NCBI GenBank assembly: GCA_015056085.1
Contig: SVHA01000011.1
Coordinates: 1-56,039 of the forward strand
Source: Clostridiales bacterium
GTDB taxonomy: Bacteria; Bacillota; Clostridia; Christensenellales; Aristaeellaceae
Reading direction: 5' to 3'
DNA: 56,039 nucleotides
Under the pieces are notes generated by a model that was not told the origin of the DNA, ran no database searches, and worked only from the letters and a program-made list of their open reading frames with translations. Positions 33,626 through 43,300 of this stretch are shown here, piece after piece. Made by a program: the position numbers and the translations under genes. Every line of letters begins with the position of its first letter. The stretch's first letter is position 1.

Positions 33626-35083
33626 ATGGACTATAACGGGAAACTCCACGAGGAGTGCGGCGTGTTCGGTATTTTCCGCCGCAGCGATGAAGGCGTGATC
33701 GCCGATGTGTATCATGCGCTGTACGCCCTGCAGCACCGTGGTCAGCAAAGCTGCGGCATGGTGGTCAACACCGACGGCGTCATGCACGGCCACAGGGACA
33801 GGGGCCTGGTCAACGAGGTCTTCACCAAGGACGTGCTGCTGAAGATGGAAGAGGGCAACATGGCCATCGGCCACTGCCTCTACGGTACCAAGGAACTGGC
33901 CAGCCGCTCCGCTGCCCAGCCCCTGCTGATCAACCATCACAAGGGCGCCATGGCGGTGTGCTATAACGGCTGCCTGACCAACGCCATTGAACTGCGGGAG
34001 CAGCTGGAAAAGACCGGCGCCATCTTCCACTCCACTTCCGATGCGGAAGTGATCGCCTACGTCATCACCCAGGAACGGCTGAAGGCCGGCTCCATTGAGG
34101 AAGCGGTGCGCCGGGCGATGGATACCCTGAAGGGTGCTTTCAGCCTGCTGGTGATGAGCCCCACCAAGATCATTGCCGCCCGTGACCCCCACGGCTTCCG
34201 CCCCTTGTGCATCGGCCACATGGACGAGGATGTGGTGGTGGCCTCGGAAAGCTGCGCGCTGGACGCCATCGGCGCCACCTTTGACCGGGACATCGCTCCC
34301 GGCGAAGTGGTGACCATCACCCAGGAGGGCATCACTTCCGTGCAGATGGAATCTGCCCCGGCGGACGGTATGTGCGTGTTTGAATTTATCTACTTCGCCC
34401 GCCCCGACAGCGTGATTGAAGGCTCCAGCGTCCATGAGGCACGGCTGCGGGCCGGCGCTTTCCTGGCCAAGGAACATCCCGCTGAGGCGGACGTGGTCAT
34501 CGGTGCGCCGGACTCCGGCCTGGATGCAGCCCTGGGATTTGCCCGGGAGAGCGGCATCCCCTACGGCGTGGGCTTCATCAAGAACCGCTATATCGGCCGC
34601 ACCTTCATTCAGCCCACCCAGAAGCAGCGCCAGGATGCTGTGCGCATCAAACTCAGTGCCGTCAAGGCGACGGTGGCGGGCAAGCGTGTGGTGCTGGTGG
34701 ATGACTCCATCGTGCGCGGCACCACCTCCAAGCATACGGTGCAGCTGCTGCGGGATGCAGGCGCCAAGGAAGTGCATTATCGCCTGTCCTCTCCGCCGTT
34801 CATCCACACTTGCCACTTCGGCACGGACGTGGGCTCTGAAAAGAACCTGATCGCCGCCAACCACACCATCGAGGAAATCCGCCAGATGATCGGCGTGGAC
34901 AGCCTGGGCTTCCTCTCCGTGGAAGCCTGCGACCAGCTGGCCGCCAACAGCAAGTGCGGCTTCTGCAAGGGCTGCTTCACCGGCGAATATCCCTGCGAAG
35001 TGCCTCAAAGCCCCAAGTGCTATAAGTTCGAACAGAAACTTTCCCAGCGCAAGATTGATGCGGACCGGCTGCCGGACGCATGA
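33626..35083 (+). CDS. purF: Amidophosphoribosyltransferase
   Basis: First committed enzyme: PRPP plus glutamine to phosphoribosylamine. 485 residues. After a ten-residue propeptide, Cys11 (HEECGVFGIF) is the N-terminal nucleophile of the glutaminase domain. The phosphoribosyltransferase domain has VVLVDDSIVRGTTS (about 355-368). The C-terminal cysteines (KCGFCKGCF, EYPCE) match the Fe-S cluster type of Bacillus PurF, which oxygen inactivates. The ATG at 33626 is seven bases after AGGAG; the ATG at 33620 is too close to it. Confidence 0.96.
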   Translation: MDYNGKLHEECGVFGIFRRSDEGVIADVYHALYALQHRGQQSCGMVVNTDGVMHGHRDRGLVNEVFTKDVLLKMEEGNMAIGHCLYGTKELASRSAAQPLLINHHKGAMAVCYNGCLTNAIELREQLEKTGAIFHSTSDAEVIAYVITQERLKAGSIEEAVRRAMDTLKGAFSLLVMSPTKIIAARDPHGFRPLCIGHMDEDVVVASESCALDAIGATFDRDIAPGEVVTITQEGITSVQMESAPADGMCVFEFIYFARPDSVIEGSSVHEARLRAGAFLAKEHPAEADVVIGAPDSGLDAALGFARESGIPYGVGFIKNRYIGRTFIQPTQKQRQDAVRIKLSAVKATVAGKRVVLVDDSIVRGTTSKHTVQLLRDAGAKEVHYRLSSPPFIHTCHFGTDVGSEKNLIAANHTIEEIRQMIGVDSLGFLSVEACDQLAANSKCGFCKGCFTGEYPCEVPQSPKCYKFEQKLSQRKIDADRLPDA

Positions 35084-35115
35084 CGCCATACGACACACAT
35101 AAAGGAGAAGTTACC

Positions 35116-36153
35116 ATGAAGAGCGAGAGCGCATCCTACAAGGCGGCCGGTGTGGACATCGTGGCCGGCTACAAATCCGTGGAACTGATGAAGAAGCACG
35201 TCGCCCGCACCCGCAATGAGGGCTGCCTGGACGACATCGGCGGCTTCGGCGGCTGCTTTGGCCTGAACACGAAGGGGATGCAGGAGCCTGTGCTGGTGTC
35301 CGGCACCGACGGCGTGGGCACCAAGCTCAAGCTGGCGATGCTCCTTGACAAGCACGACACCATCGGCATCGACTGCGTGGCCATGTGCGTCAACGACGTC
35401 ATCTGCTGCGGCGCCAAGCCCCTGTTCTTCCTGGATTACATTGCCTGCGGCAAGAACATCCCGGAGAAGATCGCCGAGATCGTCGGCGGCGTGGCGGAAG
35501 GCTGCGTCCAGTCCGGCGCTGCCCTCATCGGCGGCGAAACGGCGGAACATCCCGGTATGATGCCCGATGACGATTACGATCTGGCGGGCTTCACTGTGGG
35601 CATTGTGGACAAGGCGAAGATCATCGATCCCGCCACCATGAAGGAAGGCGACGTCATCATCGCCCTGCCCTCCACCGGCGTTCATTCCAATGGTTTCTCT
35701 CTGGTGCGAAAGGTGTTTGGTCTGACTAATGACGCCAAGGACCGCACTTATCCCGAACTGGGTGAAAAGACCCTGTGGGAAACGCTGCTGACCCCCACCC
35801 GCATCTATGTCAAGTCCGTGCTGGCACTGCTTGACAAGGTGCAGCCCAAGGCCATCTGCCACATCACCGGCGGCGGCTTCTACGAGAACATTCCGCGCGC
35901 CCTGCCCGAAGGCCTGTGCGCCAAGATCAAGCGCTCCGACGTGCGGGTGCTGCCCATCTTTGACATCATCGCCCGGGAAGGCAACGTGCCCGAGCGGGAT
36001 ATGTTCAACACCTACAACATGGGCGTGGGCATGACGGTGACGGTGGCAAAGGAAGACGTCGAAAAGGCGCTGGAAATCCTCAGGGCCAACGGCGACGACG
36101 CCTATGTGCTGGGCGAAGTGGTCAAGGGTGAAAAGGGTGTGGACCTGTGGTAA
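35116..36153 (+). CDS. purM: Phosphoribosylformylglycinamidine cyclo-ligase (AIR synthetase)
   Basis: ATP-dependent ring closure of FGAM to AIR. 345 residues: SYKAAGVDIVAGYKSVELMK at the start, GTDGVGTKLKLA (about 63-74), GGETAEHPGMM (about 142-152), and HITGGGFYENIPR (about 250-262). The start is set by AAAGGAG. It overlaps purN by seven bases. Confidence 0.96.
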   Translation: MKSESASYKAAGVDIVAGYKSVELMKKHVARTRNEGCLDDIGGFGGCFGLNTKGMQEPVLVSGTDGVGTKLKLAMLLDKHDTIGIDCVAMCVNDVICCGAKPLFFLDYIACGKNIPEKIAEIVGGVAEGCVQSGAALIGGETAEHPGMMPDDDYDLAGFTVGIVDKAKIIDPATMKEGDVIIALPSTGVHSNGFSLVRKVFGLTNDAKDRTYPELGEKTLWETLLTPTRIYVKSVLALLDKVQPKAICHITGGGFYENIPRALPEGLCAKIKRSDVRVLPIFDIIAREGNVPERDMFNTYNMGVGMTVTVAKEDVEKALEILRANGDDAYVLGEVVKGEKGVDLW

Positions 36154-36743
36154 AGACGGCGATTCTCGTTTCCGGCGGCGGAACGAACCTGCAGGCGATC
36201 ATTGACGCCAAGAGAGCAGGGGAGATCCCCGCGGCGGAACTTTCTCTGGTGATTGCCTCCAACGACAAGGCCTACGCTCTGGAAAGGGCCCGCCTGGCGG
36301 GCATCCCCACGGCGGTGGTGCACAAGGAAAAGGGCGAGGACATCGCCCATTACGGCGAAAGGCTGCTGGAAGTCCTGCATGGTCACAACATCGATGTGGC
36401 GGTGCTGGCGGGCTTCCTGACCATCCTGCCGGAGAACGTCATCAGGGCCTACGATCACAGGATCATCAACATCCACCCCAGCCTGATTCCTTCCTTCTGC
36501 GGTGAAGGCTTTTACGGCCTGAAGGTGCATGAAGCGGCCCTTCAAAAGGGCGTGAAGGTGACGGGCGCAACGGTGCATTTTGTCAATGAAATTCCCGACG
36601 GCGGCGACATCATCGCTCAAAAGGCGGTGGAGGTGCTGCCCGGTGACACCCCGGAAATCCTGCAGAAGCGTGTGATGGAGCAGGCAGAATGGCTGCTGCT
36701 GCCCCGGGCGCTGCAGGAAGTGGCAAGCCAGCTTGACAAGTAA
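36147..36743 (+). CDS. purN: Phosphoribosylglycinamide formyltransferase
   Basis: Transfers formate from 10-formyl-tetrahydrofolate to GAR. 198 residues. VSGGGTNLQAI near the start binds phosphate; INIHPSLIPSF (about 107-117) and IPDGGDII (about 149-156) carry the catalytic Asn, His and Asp. The start codon is GTG inside the end of purM, so translation is coupled. Confidence 0.96.
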   Translation: MVKTAILVSGGGTNLQAIIDAKRAGEIPAAELSLVIASNDKAYALERARLAGIPTAVVHKEKGEDIAHYGERLLEVLHGHNIDVAVLAGFLTILPENVIRAYDHRIINIHPSLIPSFCGEGFYGLKVHEAALQKGVKVTGATVHFVNEIPDGGDIIAQKAVEVLPGDTPEILQKRVMEQAEWLLLPRALQEVASQLDK

Positions 36744-36756
36744 CGGAGGAATCGAT

Positions 36757-37491
36757 ATGCAGACCTACGACCTGAATCAACTGCTTTCCGGCAACACTTA
36801 CCCAGGCCGCGGCATCGTGCTGGGCGTGGACGAAACCGGCGAAAACGCCGTGATCGTGTACTTCATCATGGGCCGCAGCGTCAACAGCCGCAACCGCATC
36901 TTTGAAGAGAGCGAAGACGGCATCATCACCAAGGCGCATGACGAAAGCCTGATGGTGGACCCCCACCTGATCATCTATGCCCCCGTCAGGGACATGGGCG
37001 ATGGCCGCGTCATCGTCACCAACGGCGATCAGACCGACACCGTCCGGGATTTCCTGAAGGAAGGCAAGACCTTCGAAGAGGCCCTGCGCACCCGCACCTT
37101 CGAGGACGATCTGCCCAACTGCACGCCCCGCATTTCCGGTCTGGTGGAAGTGAAGGACGGCGCCTGCCAGTACAAACTGTCCATCCTCAAGAGCGATCAC
37201 CACGATGACAGCAGCGTGCAGCGCTTCTTCTACGAATATCCCCAGCCCAAGGCGGGCATCGGCCACTTCATCCACACCTACAAGTGCGATGGCAACCCCA
37301 TCCCCTCCTTTGAGGGCGAGCCCGAGAAGGTCACCCTGAAGGGCGACATCGAGCAGATGGCGCTGAGTGTCTGGGAGAACCTCAACGAAGACAACAAGGT
37401 GTCCCTGTATGTGTCCTTCATCAGCCTCAAGGACGGCTCCAGCGATACCATCATCATCAACAAGCACGAACAGGAAGAGCCGGAAGCGTAA
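36757..37491 (+). CDS. IMP cyclohydrolase, PurO-like
   Basis: Closes FAICAR to IMP, the last step of the pathway. 244 residues of the IMP_cyclohyd family (archaeal PurO type), unrelated to the N-terminal half of usual bacterial PurH. Features are TYPGRGIVLGVDETGENAVI, FIMGRSVNSRNRIF (about 36-49), and HHDDSSVQRFFYEYP. It lies directly before a stand-alone formyltransferase, so together they replace PurH. The family call rests on memory of its N-terminal pattern and on context. Confidence 0.85.
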   Translation: MQTYDLNQLLSGNTYPGRGIVLGVDETGENAVIVYFIMGRSVNSRNRIFEESEDGIITKAHDESLMVDPHLIIYAPVRDMGDGRVIVTNGDQTDTVRDFLKEGKTFEEALRTRTFEDDLPNCTPRISGLVEVKDGACQYKLSILKSDHHDDSSVQRFFYEYPQPKAGIGHFIHTYKCDGNPIPSFEGEPEKVTLKGDIEQMALSVWENLNEDNKVSLYVSFISLKDGSSDTIIINKHEQEEPEA

Positions 37492-37519
37492 CGCCTGACG
37501 GCAGAAGGAGGAGCAACAC

Positions 37520-38695
37520 ATGGCTACGGAACTGGAACTGAAATACGGCTGCAACCCCAATCAGAAGCCTTCCCGCATCTTCATGGAACAGGGCGAACTG
37601 CCCATCACGGTCCTCAATGGCAAGCCCGGCTACATCAACTTCCTGGACGCCCTCAACGGCTGGCAGCTGGTGAGCGAGCTCAAGCGGGCTACCGGCCTGC
37701 CGGCAGCCACCTCCTTCAAGCACGTCAGCCCCGCTGGCGCCGCTGTGGGTCTGCCCCTGGACGAAACCCTGCGCAAGATCTACTTCGTGGGCAATCAGGA
37801 ACTGTCCCCCCTGGCCTGCGCCTATGCCCGTGCCCGTGGTGCGGACCGTATGTCCTCCTTCGGCGACTGGATTGCCCTGTCCGACGTGTGCGACAAGTCC
37901 ACCGCCCTGCTGATTAAGCCTGAAGTGTCCGACGGCGTCATCGCCCCCGGCTACACCGACGAAGCCCTGGAAATCCTCAAGGCCAAGCGCAAGGGCGGCT
38001 ACAACATCGTGCAGATCGACCCCGCCTATCGCCCCGACCCCATCGAGCGCAAGCAGGTCTACGGCGTGACCTTCGAGCAGGGCCGCAACGAGTTTGTCAT
38101 TGACAACGCTCTGCTGGACAACATCGTGACCGCCAACAAGGAACTGCCCGAAGACGCCCGTCGGGATCTGGTCATCGCCCTGATTGTGCTCAAGTACACC
38201 CAGTCCAACTCCGTGTGCTACACCAAGGGCGGTCAGGCCATCGGCATCGGCGCCGGCCAGCAGAGCCGCATCCACTGCACCCGTCTGGCGGGCCAGAAGG
38301 CGGATAACTGGCTGCTGCGCCAGCACCCCCGTGTGCTGAACCTGCCCTTTGTGGAGAAGATCGCCCGCCCCGACCGGGACAACACCATCGACGTGTTCAT
38401 CTCTGACGAGCCCGACGAGGTGCTGGCGGAAGGCCGCTGGCAGCGCTTCTTTACTGAGCGCCCCGAGCCCCTCACCCGTGAGGAAAAGCGTGCCTGGCTG
38501 GATCAGCAGACCGGCGTGGCCCTGGGCTCCGACGCCTTCTTTCCCTTCGGTGACAACATTGAGCGTGCCCGCCGCTCCGGCGTGAGCTATGTGGCCCAGC
38601 CCGGCGGCTCCATCCGTGATGACAACGTCATCGAAACCTGCAACCTGTACAACATGGTGATGGCCTTCACCGGCATGCGGCTGTTCCATCACTGA
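37520..38695 (+). CDS. AICAR formyltransferase (stand-alone, PurH C-terminal type)
   Basis: Formylates AICAR to FAICAR with 10-formyl-tetrahydrofolate. 391 residues corresponding to the transformylase half of PurH, with no cyclohydrolase half. [15 protein letters not shown] at the start, the catalytic [15 protein letters not shown] (Lys-His, about 62-76), [28 protein letters not shown]-type block near 223-250, and ending [14 protein letters not shown] and QPGGSIRDD. The cyclohydrolase gene is 28 bases upstream. Confidence 0.93.
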   Translation: MATELELKYGCNPNQKPSRIFMEQGELPITVLNGKPGYINFLDALNGWQLVSELKRATGLPAATSFKHVSPAGAAVGLPLDETLRKIYFVGNQELSPLACAYARARGADRMSSFGDWIALSDVCDKSTALLIKPEVSDGVIAPGYTDEALEILKAKRKGGYNIVQIDPAYRPDPIERKQVYGVTFEQGRNEFVIDNALLDNIVTANKELPEDARRDLVIALIVLKYTQSNSVCYTKGGQAIGIGAGQQSRIHCTRLAGQKADNWLLRQHPRVLNLPFVEKIARPDRDNTIDVFISDEPDEVLAEGRWQRFFTERPEPLTREEKRAWLDQQTGVALGSDAFFPFGDNIERARRSGVSYVAQPGGSIRDDNVIETCNLYNMVMAFTGMRLFHH

Positions 38696-38710
38696 TACAG
38701 GAGGCGTGCC

Positions 38711-39091
38711 GTGGCGCAGAAGGGACATAACAACTGGCTGCCGCCCCGAGATGCAAAGAAACTATTCAGTTCCAAGGCGGAGGATGAATTGCGGAAGCGG
38801 CATCCGGTCTGGTACTGGGTACAGTCAATCATCACGGTCGTGCTGGTTGTGGCGCCGCTGATTGGTTACTTCGTGCTTATGCAAAGTGCGTTGAGGGCGG
38901 AGGCGAATCAGCTTCTTGCAGCGTTGATTGTCATTGCCGGGATGATCGGCCCTGTCGGTGTTGTGTTAGGCCTGCATAATCTGCTGAGCCTGTTCAACCG
39001 GCAATACCTCGGGCATTTGATCACAGTGGGCGGAATCCTTGGCGGAAGCGCCTGGACGTACCTGATGCTGTGCCTGGTGCGTCTTTTGTGA
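38711..39091 (+). CDS. Small membrane protein inside the purine operon
   Basis: A 126-residue protein I do not recognise. A charged N-terminus (about 1-33, LPPRDAKKLFSSKAEDELRK) is followed by three hydrophobic helices (about 36-55, 66-86 and 98-122). It starts with GTG behind AGGAGG, 15 bases after the formyltransferase gene and 32 before purD. The codon bias is weaker than in the flanking pur genes (more TTG, GTT and CTT), which suggests low expression or more recent arrival. No catalytic motif is visible. Confidence 0.7.
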   Translation: MAQKGHNNWLPPRDAKKLFSSKAEDELRKRHPVWYWVQSIITVVLVVAPLIGYFVLMQSALRAEANQLLAALIVIAGMIGPVGVVLGLHNLLSLFNRQYLGHLITVGGILGGSAWTYLMLCLVRLL

Positions 39092-39123
39092 GAAATGTCA
39101 GACAAATGATTGTGGAGAAAAAT

Positions 39124-40398
39124 ATGAGAGTCCTGATCGTTGGCGGTGGCGGTCGTGAACACGCCATTGCCGTGAAAATTGCGGAGAATCCCCAGGTGGA
39201 GAAAATCTATGCCGCGCCTGGCAATGGCGGCATGGCGCAGTTTTGCCAGTGCGTGCCCCTGAAGGCCACGGATGTGGAAGGCATCACTGCCTGGGCGAAG
39301 GAAAACGCCATCGACTTTGTGGTGGTGGCGCCGGATGATCCCCTGTGCCTGGGCATGGTGGACGCCCTGCGGGAAGTGGGTATTCCCGCCTTCGGCCCGG
39401 ACAAGGCCGCTGCCATCATCGAGGGCAGCAAGGTGTTTTCCAAGAACCTGATGAAGAAATACGGCATCCCCACCGCCGCTTATGAGACCTTCGACCGCTA
39501 TGAAGACGCCGTGAACTACCTGCAGACGGCTCAAATGCCCATCGTGGTCAAGGCGGATGGTCTGGCGCTGGGCAAGGGCGTCATCATCTGCCAGACGAGG
39601 GAAGAAGCCCTCAAGGCCGTGGATGACATGATGAATCATGCCCAGTTCGGTGCGTCCGGCAGCCATGTGGTCATCGAGGAATTCCTCACCGGGCCGGAAG
39701 TGTCCGTGCTGGCCTTCACCGATGGCAAGTGCGTCAAGCCTATGGTGTCCTCCATGGATCACAAGCGGGCGCTGGACAACGACGAGGGCCTCAACACCGG
39801 CGGCATGGGCACCATCGCCCCCAATCCCTGCTATACCCCCGACATGGCACAGCGCTGCATGGAGGAAATCTTCCTGCCTACCATCCGTGCCATGGCCCAG
39901 GAAGGCCGCACCTTCCGGGGCTGCCTGTACTTCGGGCTGATGCTCACTCCCCGGGGCCCCAAGGTGATCGAGTACAACTGCCGCTTTGGCGACCCGGAGA
40001 CCCAGGTGGTGCTGCCGCTGCTCAGGAGCGACCTAATGACCATCATGCAGGCCACGGTCAATGGTACCCTGGCAGAAACGGACGTCGTTTTTGCTCAGGA
40101 GAGCGCCTGCTGCGTGGTGCTGGCTTCCGGCGGATACCCCGTGAAGTATCTCAGCGGCTATCCCATCTCCGGCCTGAAGGAAGCAGCGGAAGAGGCCCAG
40201 GTGTTCCATGCGGGCACCAAGTGCCAGGGCGATGACATCGTCACCGCCGGCGGGCGTGTGCTGGGCGTAACGGCCACGGCGGAGACGCTGCCGGCTGCCA
40301 TCGAAAAGGCGTATGCCGCTGCCCGGAAGATTACGTTTACGGATATGCACCTGCGCTCCGACATCGGACAGCGGGCGCTGAAGGAGGCAAAACAATGA
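39124..40398 (+). CDS. purD: Phosphoribosylamine-glycine ligase (GAR synthetase)
   Basis: ATP-grasp enzyme, second step of the pathway. 424 residues. MRVLIVGGGGREHAIA at the start, GSKVFSKNLMKKYGIPTA (about 101-118), VKADGLALGKGV (about 141-152), and EYNCRFGDPETQ (about 283-294) are all characteristic. The start follows TGGAGA; longer in-frame starts lie within the preceding gene. It overlaps purL by four bases. Confidence 0.96.
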   Translation: MRVLIVGGGGREHAIAVKIAENPQVEKIYAAPGNGGMAQFCQCVPLKATDVEGITAWAKENAIDFVVVAPDDPLCLGMVDALREVGIPAFGPDKAAAIIEGSKVFSKNLMKKYGIPTAAYETFDRYEDAVNYLQTAQMPIVVKADGLALGKGVIICQTREEALKAVDDMMNHAQFGASGSHVVIEEFLTGPEVSVLAFTDGKCVKPMVSSMDHKRALDNDEGLNTGGMGTIAPNPCYTPDMAQRCMEEIFLPTIRAMAQEGRTFRGCLYFGLMLTPRGPKVIEYNCRFGDPETQVVLPLLRSDLMTIMQATVNGTLAETDVVFAQESACCVVLASGGYPVKYLSGYPISGLKEAAEEAQVFHAGTKCQGDDIVTAGGRVLGVTATAETLPAAIEKAYAAARKITFTDMHLRSDIGQRALKEAKQ

Positions 40399-43300
40399 GC
40401 GTCAAGCGCATTTATGTAGAAAAGATGCCCGAGTACGCGGTGGAGGCCAAGCATCTTTTGTGGGAAATCCGCCACATCCTGCAGATCAAGTCCGTCACCG
40501 GGCTGCGGCTGCTCAACCGCTACGATGTGGAAAATCTGGCGGATGACCTCTACGAGCAGTGTAAACCCGTGGTGTTCTCCGAGCCCCAGGTGGATGTGAC
40601 CTACGACGCCCTGCCCGAAGGCGGCAAGGCCGTGTTTGCGGTGGAATTCCTCCCCGGCCAGTACGATCAGCGGGCTGCTTCCTGCGAGGAGTGCATTCAG
40701 CTGGTGGGCCAGTGCGAGCGCCCCACTGTGCGAAATGCCCGCGTGTACATTCTGGAGGGTGATTTCTCCGAAGAAGAACTGGCCCGGGTGAAGAAGCACG
40801 TCATCAATCCCGTGGAAGCCAGGGAGGCCTCTCTGGAAGAAAAGACCACCCTGCAGCAGATTTATGACACCCCTGACACGGTGGAAACCCTCCACGGCTT
40901 CATTTCCATGGACATGGAGCAGGTGCAAGAATTCGTGACCAAGTATGGTCTGGCCATGGACCGGGACGACCTGGCTTTCTGCCGGGATTACTTCGCCTCC
41001 GAGCATCGTGACCCCACCCTGACGGAAATCCGCATGATCGACACCTACTGGTCCGATCACTGCCGCCACACCACCTTCCTGACCACCATCGACAGCATGG
41101 ACATCCATAAAGCGGCGGTGGAAAAGGCCTTCGCCCGGTATCTTGCGGCGAGGGAAACGGTGTACGGCGAGCGCGCCAAGACCCGCGCTGTGAACCTGAT
41201 GGACATTGCCACCATGGGCGGCAAGTATCTCAAGAAGATCGGCCAGACGCCCAACATCGACGTCAGCGAGGAAATCAACGCCTGCTCCATCAAGATTGAT
41301 GTGGACGTGGACGGCGTCAAAGAGCCCTGGCTGCTGATGTTCAAGAATGAGACCCACAACCATCCCACGGAGATCGAGCCCTTCGGCGGTGCAGCTACCT
41401 GCATCGGCGGCGCCATCCGTGACCCCCTGTCCGGCCGCACTTATGTGTATCAGGCCATGCGTGTCACCGGCGCGGCGGATCCCCTCAAGCACGTCAGCGA
41501 GACCATGCCCGGCAAGCTGCCCCAGCGCAAGCTGGTGACCACTGCTGCCGCCGGCTATTCCTCCTACGGCAACCAGATCGGCCTGGCGACGGGTCTGGTG
41601 GATGAGATGTATCACCCCGGCTATGCTGCCAAGCGCCTGGAAATCGGCGCTGTGGTGGGCGCTGCGCCGGAGAAGAACGTGCGCCGTGAAGTGCCTGCCC
41701 CCGGCGATAAGATCGTGCTGCTGGGCGGCCGCACCGGACGTGACGGCTGCGGCGGCGCTACGGGCTCTTCCAAGTCCCACAAACTGGAATCCATCGAAAC
41801 CTGCGGCGCTGAGGTGCAGAAGGGCAATGCTCCCACCGAGCGCAAGCTGCAGCGCCTCTTCTGTGACGGCGAAGTGACCCGGCTGATCAAGCGCTGCAAC
41901 GACTTCGGCGCCGGCGGCGTGTCTGTGGCCATCGGCGAACTGGCGGATGGTCTGATGATCGATCTGGACATGGTGCCCAAGAAGTACGACGGCCTGGATG
42001 GCACGGAACTGGCGATCTCCGAATCCCAGGAGCGCATGGCCGTGGTGCTGGAAGCCAAGGACGTGCCCGCCTTCCTGGAGGCGGCCAACCGGGAGAACCT
42101 GGAAGCCACCGTGGTGGCGGAAGTGACCGCCGAGCCCCGCCTGCGCATGACCTGGAAGGGCAACACCATTGTGGACCTGAGCCGTGAATTCCTCAATTCC
42201 AACGGCGCTGAAAAGCACACCACCGTCGCTGTGCCCGATGACGGCGTCAAGATGGTGGATTTCGCCGGCGACACCGTCACCGAAAAGCTCATCAATATGC
42301 TGGGCGACCTGAACATCTGCTCCAAGCAGGGCCTGTCCGAGCGCTTCGACGCCACCATCGGCGCTGCCACGGTGCTGATGCCCTACGGCGGCGAGCGGCA
42401 ATTGACCCCTAACCAGACCATGGTGGCCAAGATGCCCGTGCGCCACGGCGTGACGGACACCGTCTCCGGCATGGCCTACGGTATGCATCCGGAAATCCTG
42501 GAACAGTCCCCCTATGAGGGCAGTTATCTGGCGGTCATCGAAAGCGTGACCAAACTGGTGGCGGCAGGCTTTGATTACAAGCAGGCCTACTTGACCTTCC
42601 AGGAGTACTTCGAGCGCATGACGTCTGATCCCACCCGCTGGGGCAAGCCTTTTGCGGCGCTGCTGGGCGCCTTTGACGCGCAGCTGGACCTGAATATCGC
42701 TTCCATCGGCGGCAAGGACTCCATGTCCGGCACCTTTGAGAAGATGGATGTGCCGCCCACCCTGTGCTCCTTTGCGGTGGCTCCCGGCAAGGCCAGCGAG
42801 GTGATTTCCCCCGAATTCAAATCTGCCGGTCACTCCGTGCGCCTGCTGGGCTGCGACGCCCACGATACCGCCCAACTCACGGCCAATTATGAAGCGGTGT
42901 ACGAGGGCATCAAGGCGGGCAGGATCGTCTCTGCCTGGGCGCTGGGCCTGGGCGGCATGGCGGAAGGTCTGTTCAAGATGGGCCTGGGCAACGCCATCGG
43001 CATCCGCATTGATGACGACTTCGAGGGCGATCTGTTCGCCCAGCAGATCGGCGCCATGCTGATTGAATGTGCCGAAGACTGCGAACTGGGCGTGAAGGTG
43101 GGCGACACCATTCCGGCCTGGGTGCTGGAATATCAGGGCGAGCGCATTGATTTGGCGCCCATGCAGGAGATCTACGAAGGCAAGCTGGAGAAGGTCTTCC
43201 CCTATCGCAGCCACACCGGCGAAACCACCGAGAAGTTCTCCTTTGAGGCGAAAAACCGTGCCTTCCCCGCCATCAAGACCCACAAGCCTCTGGCGTTCAT

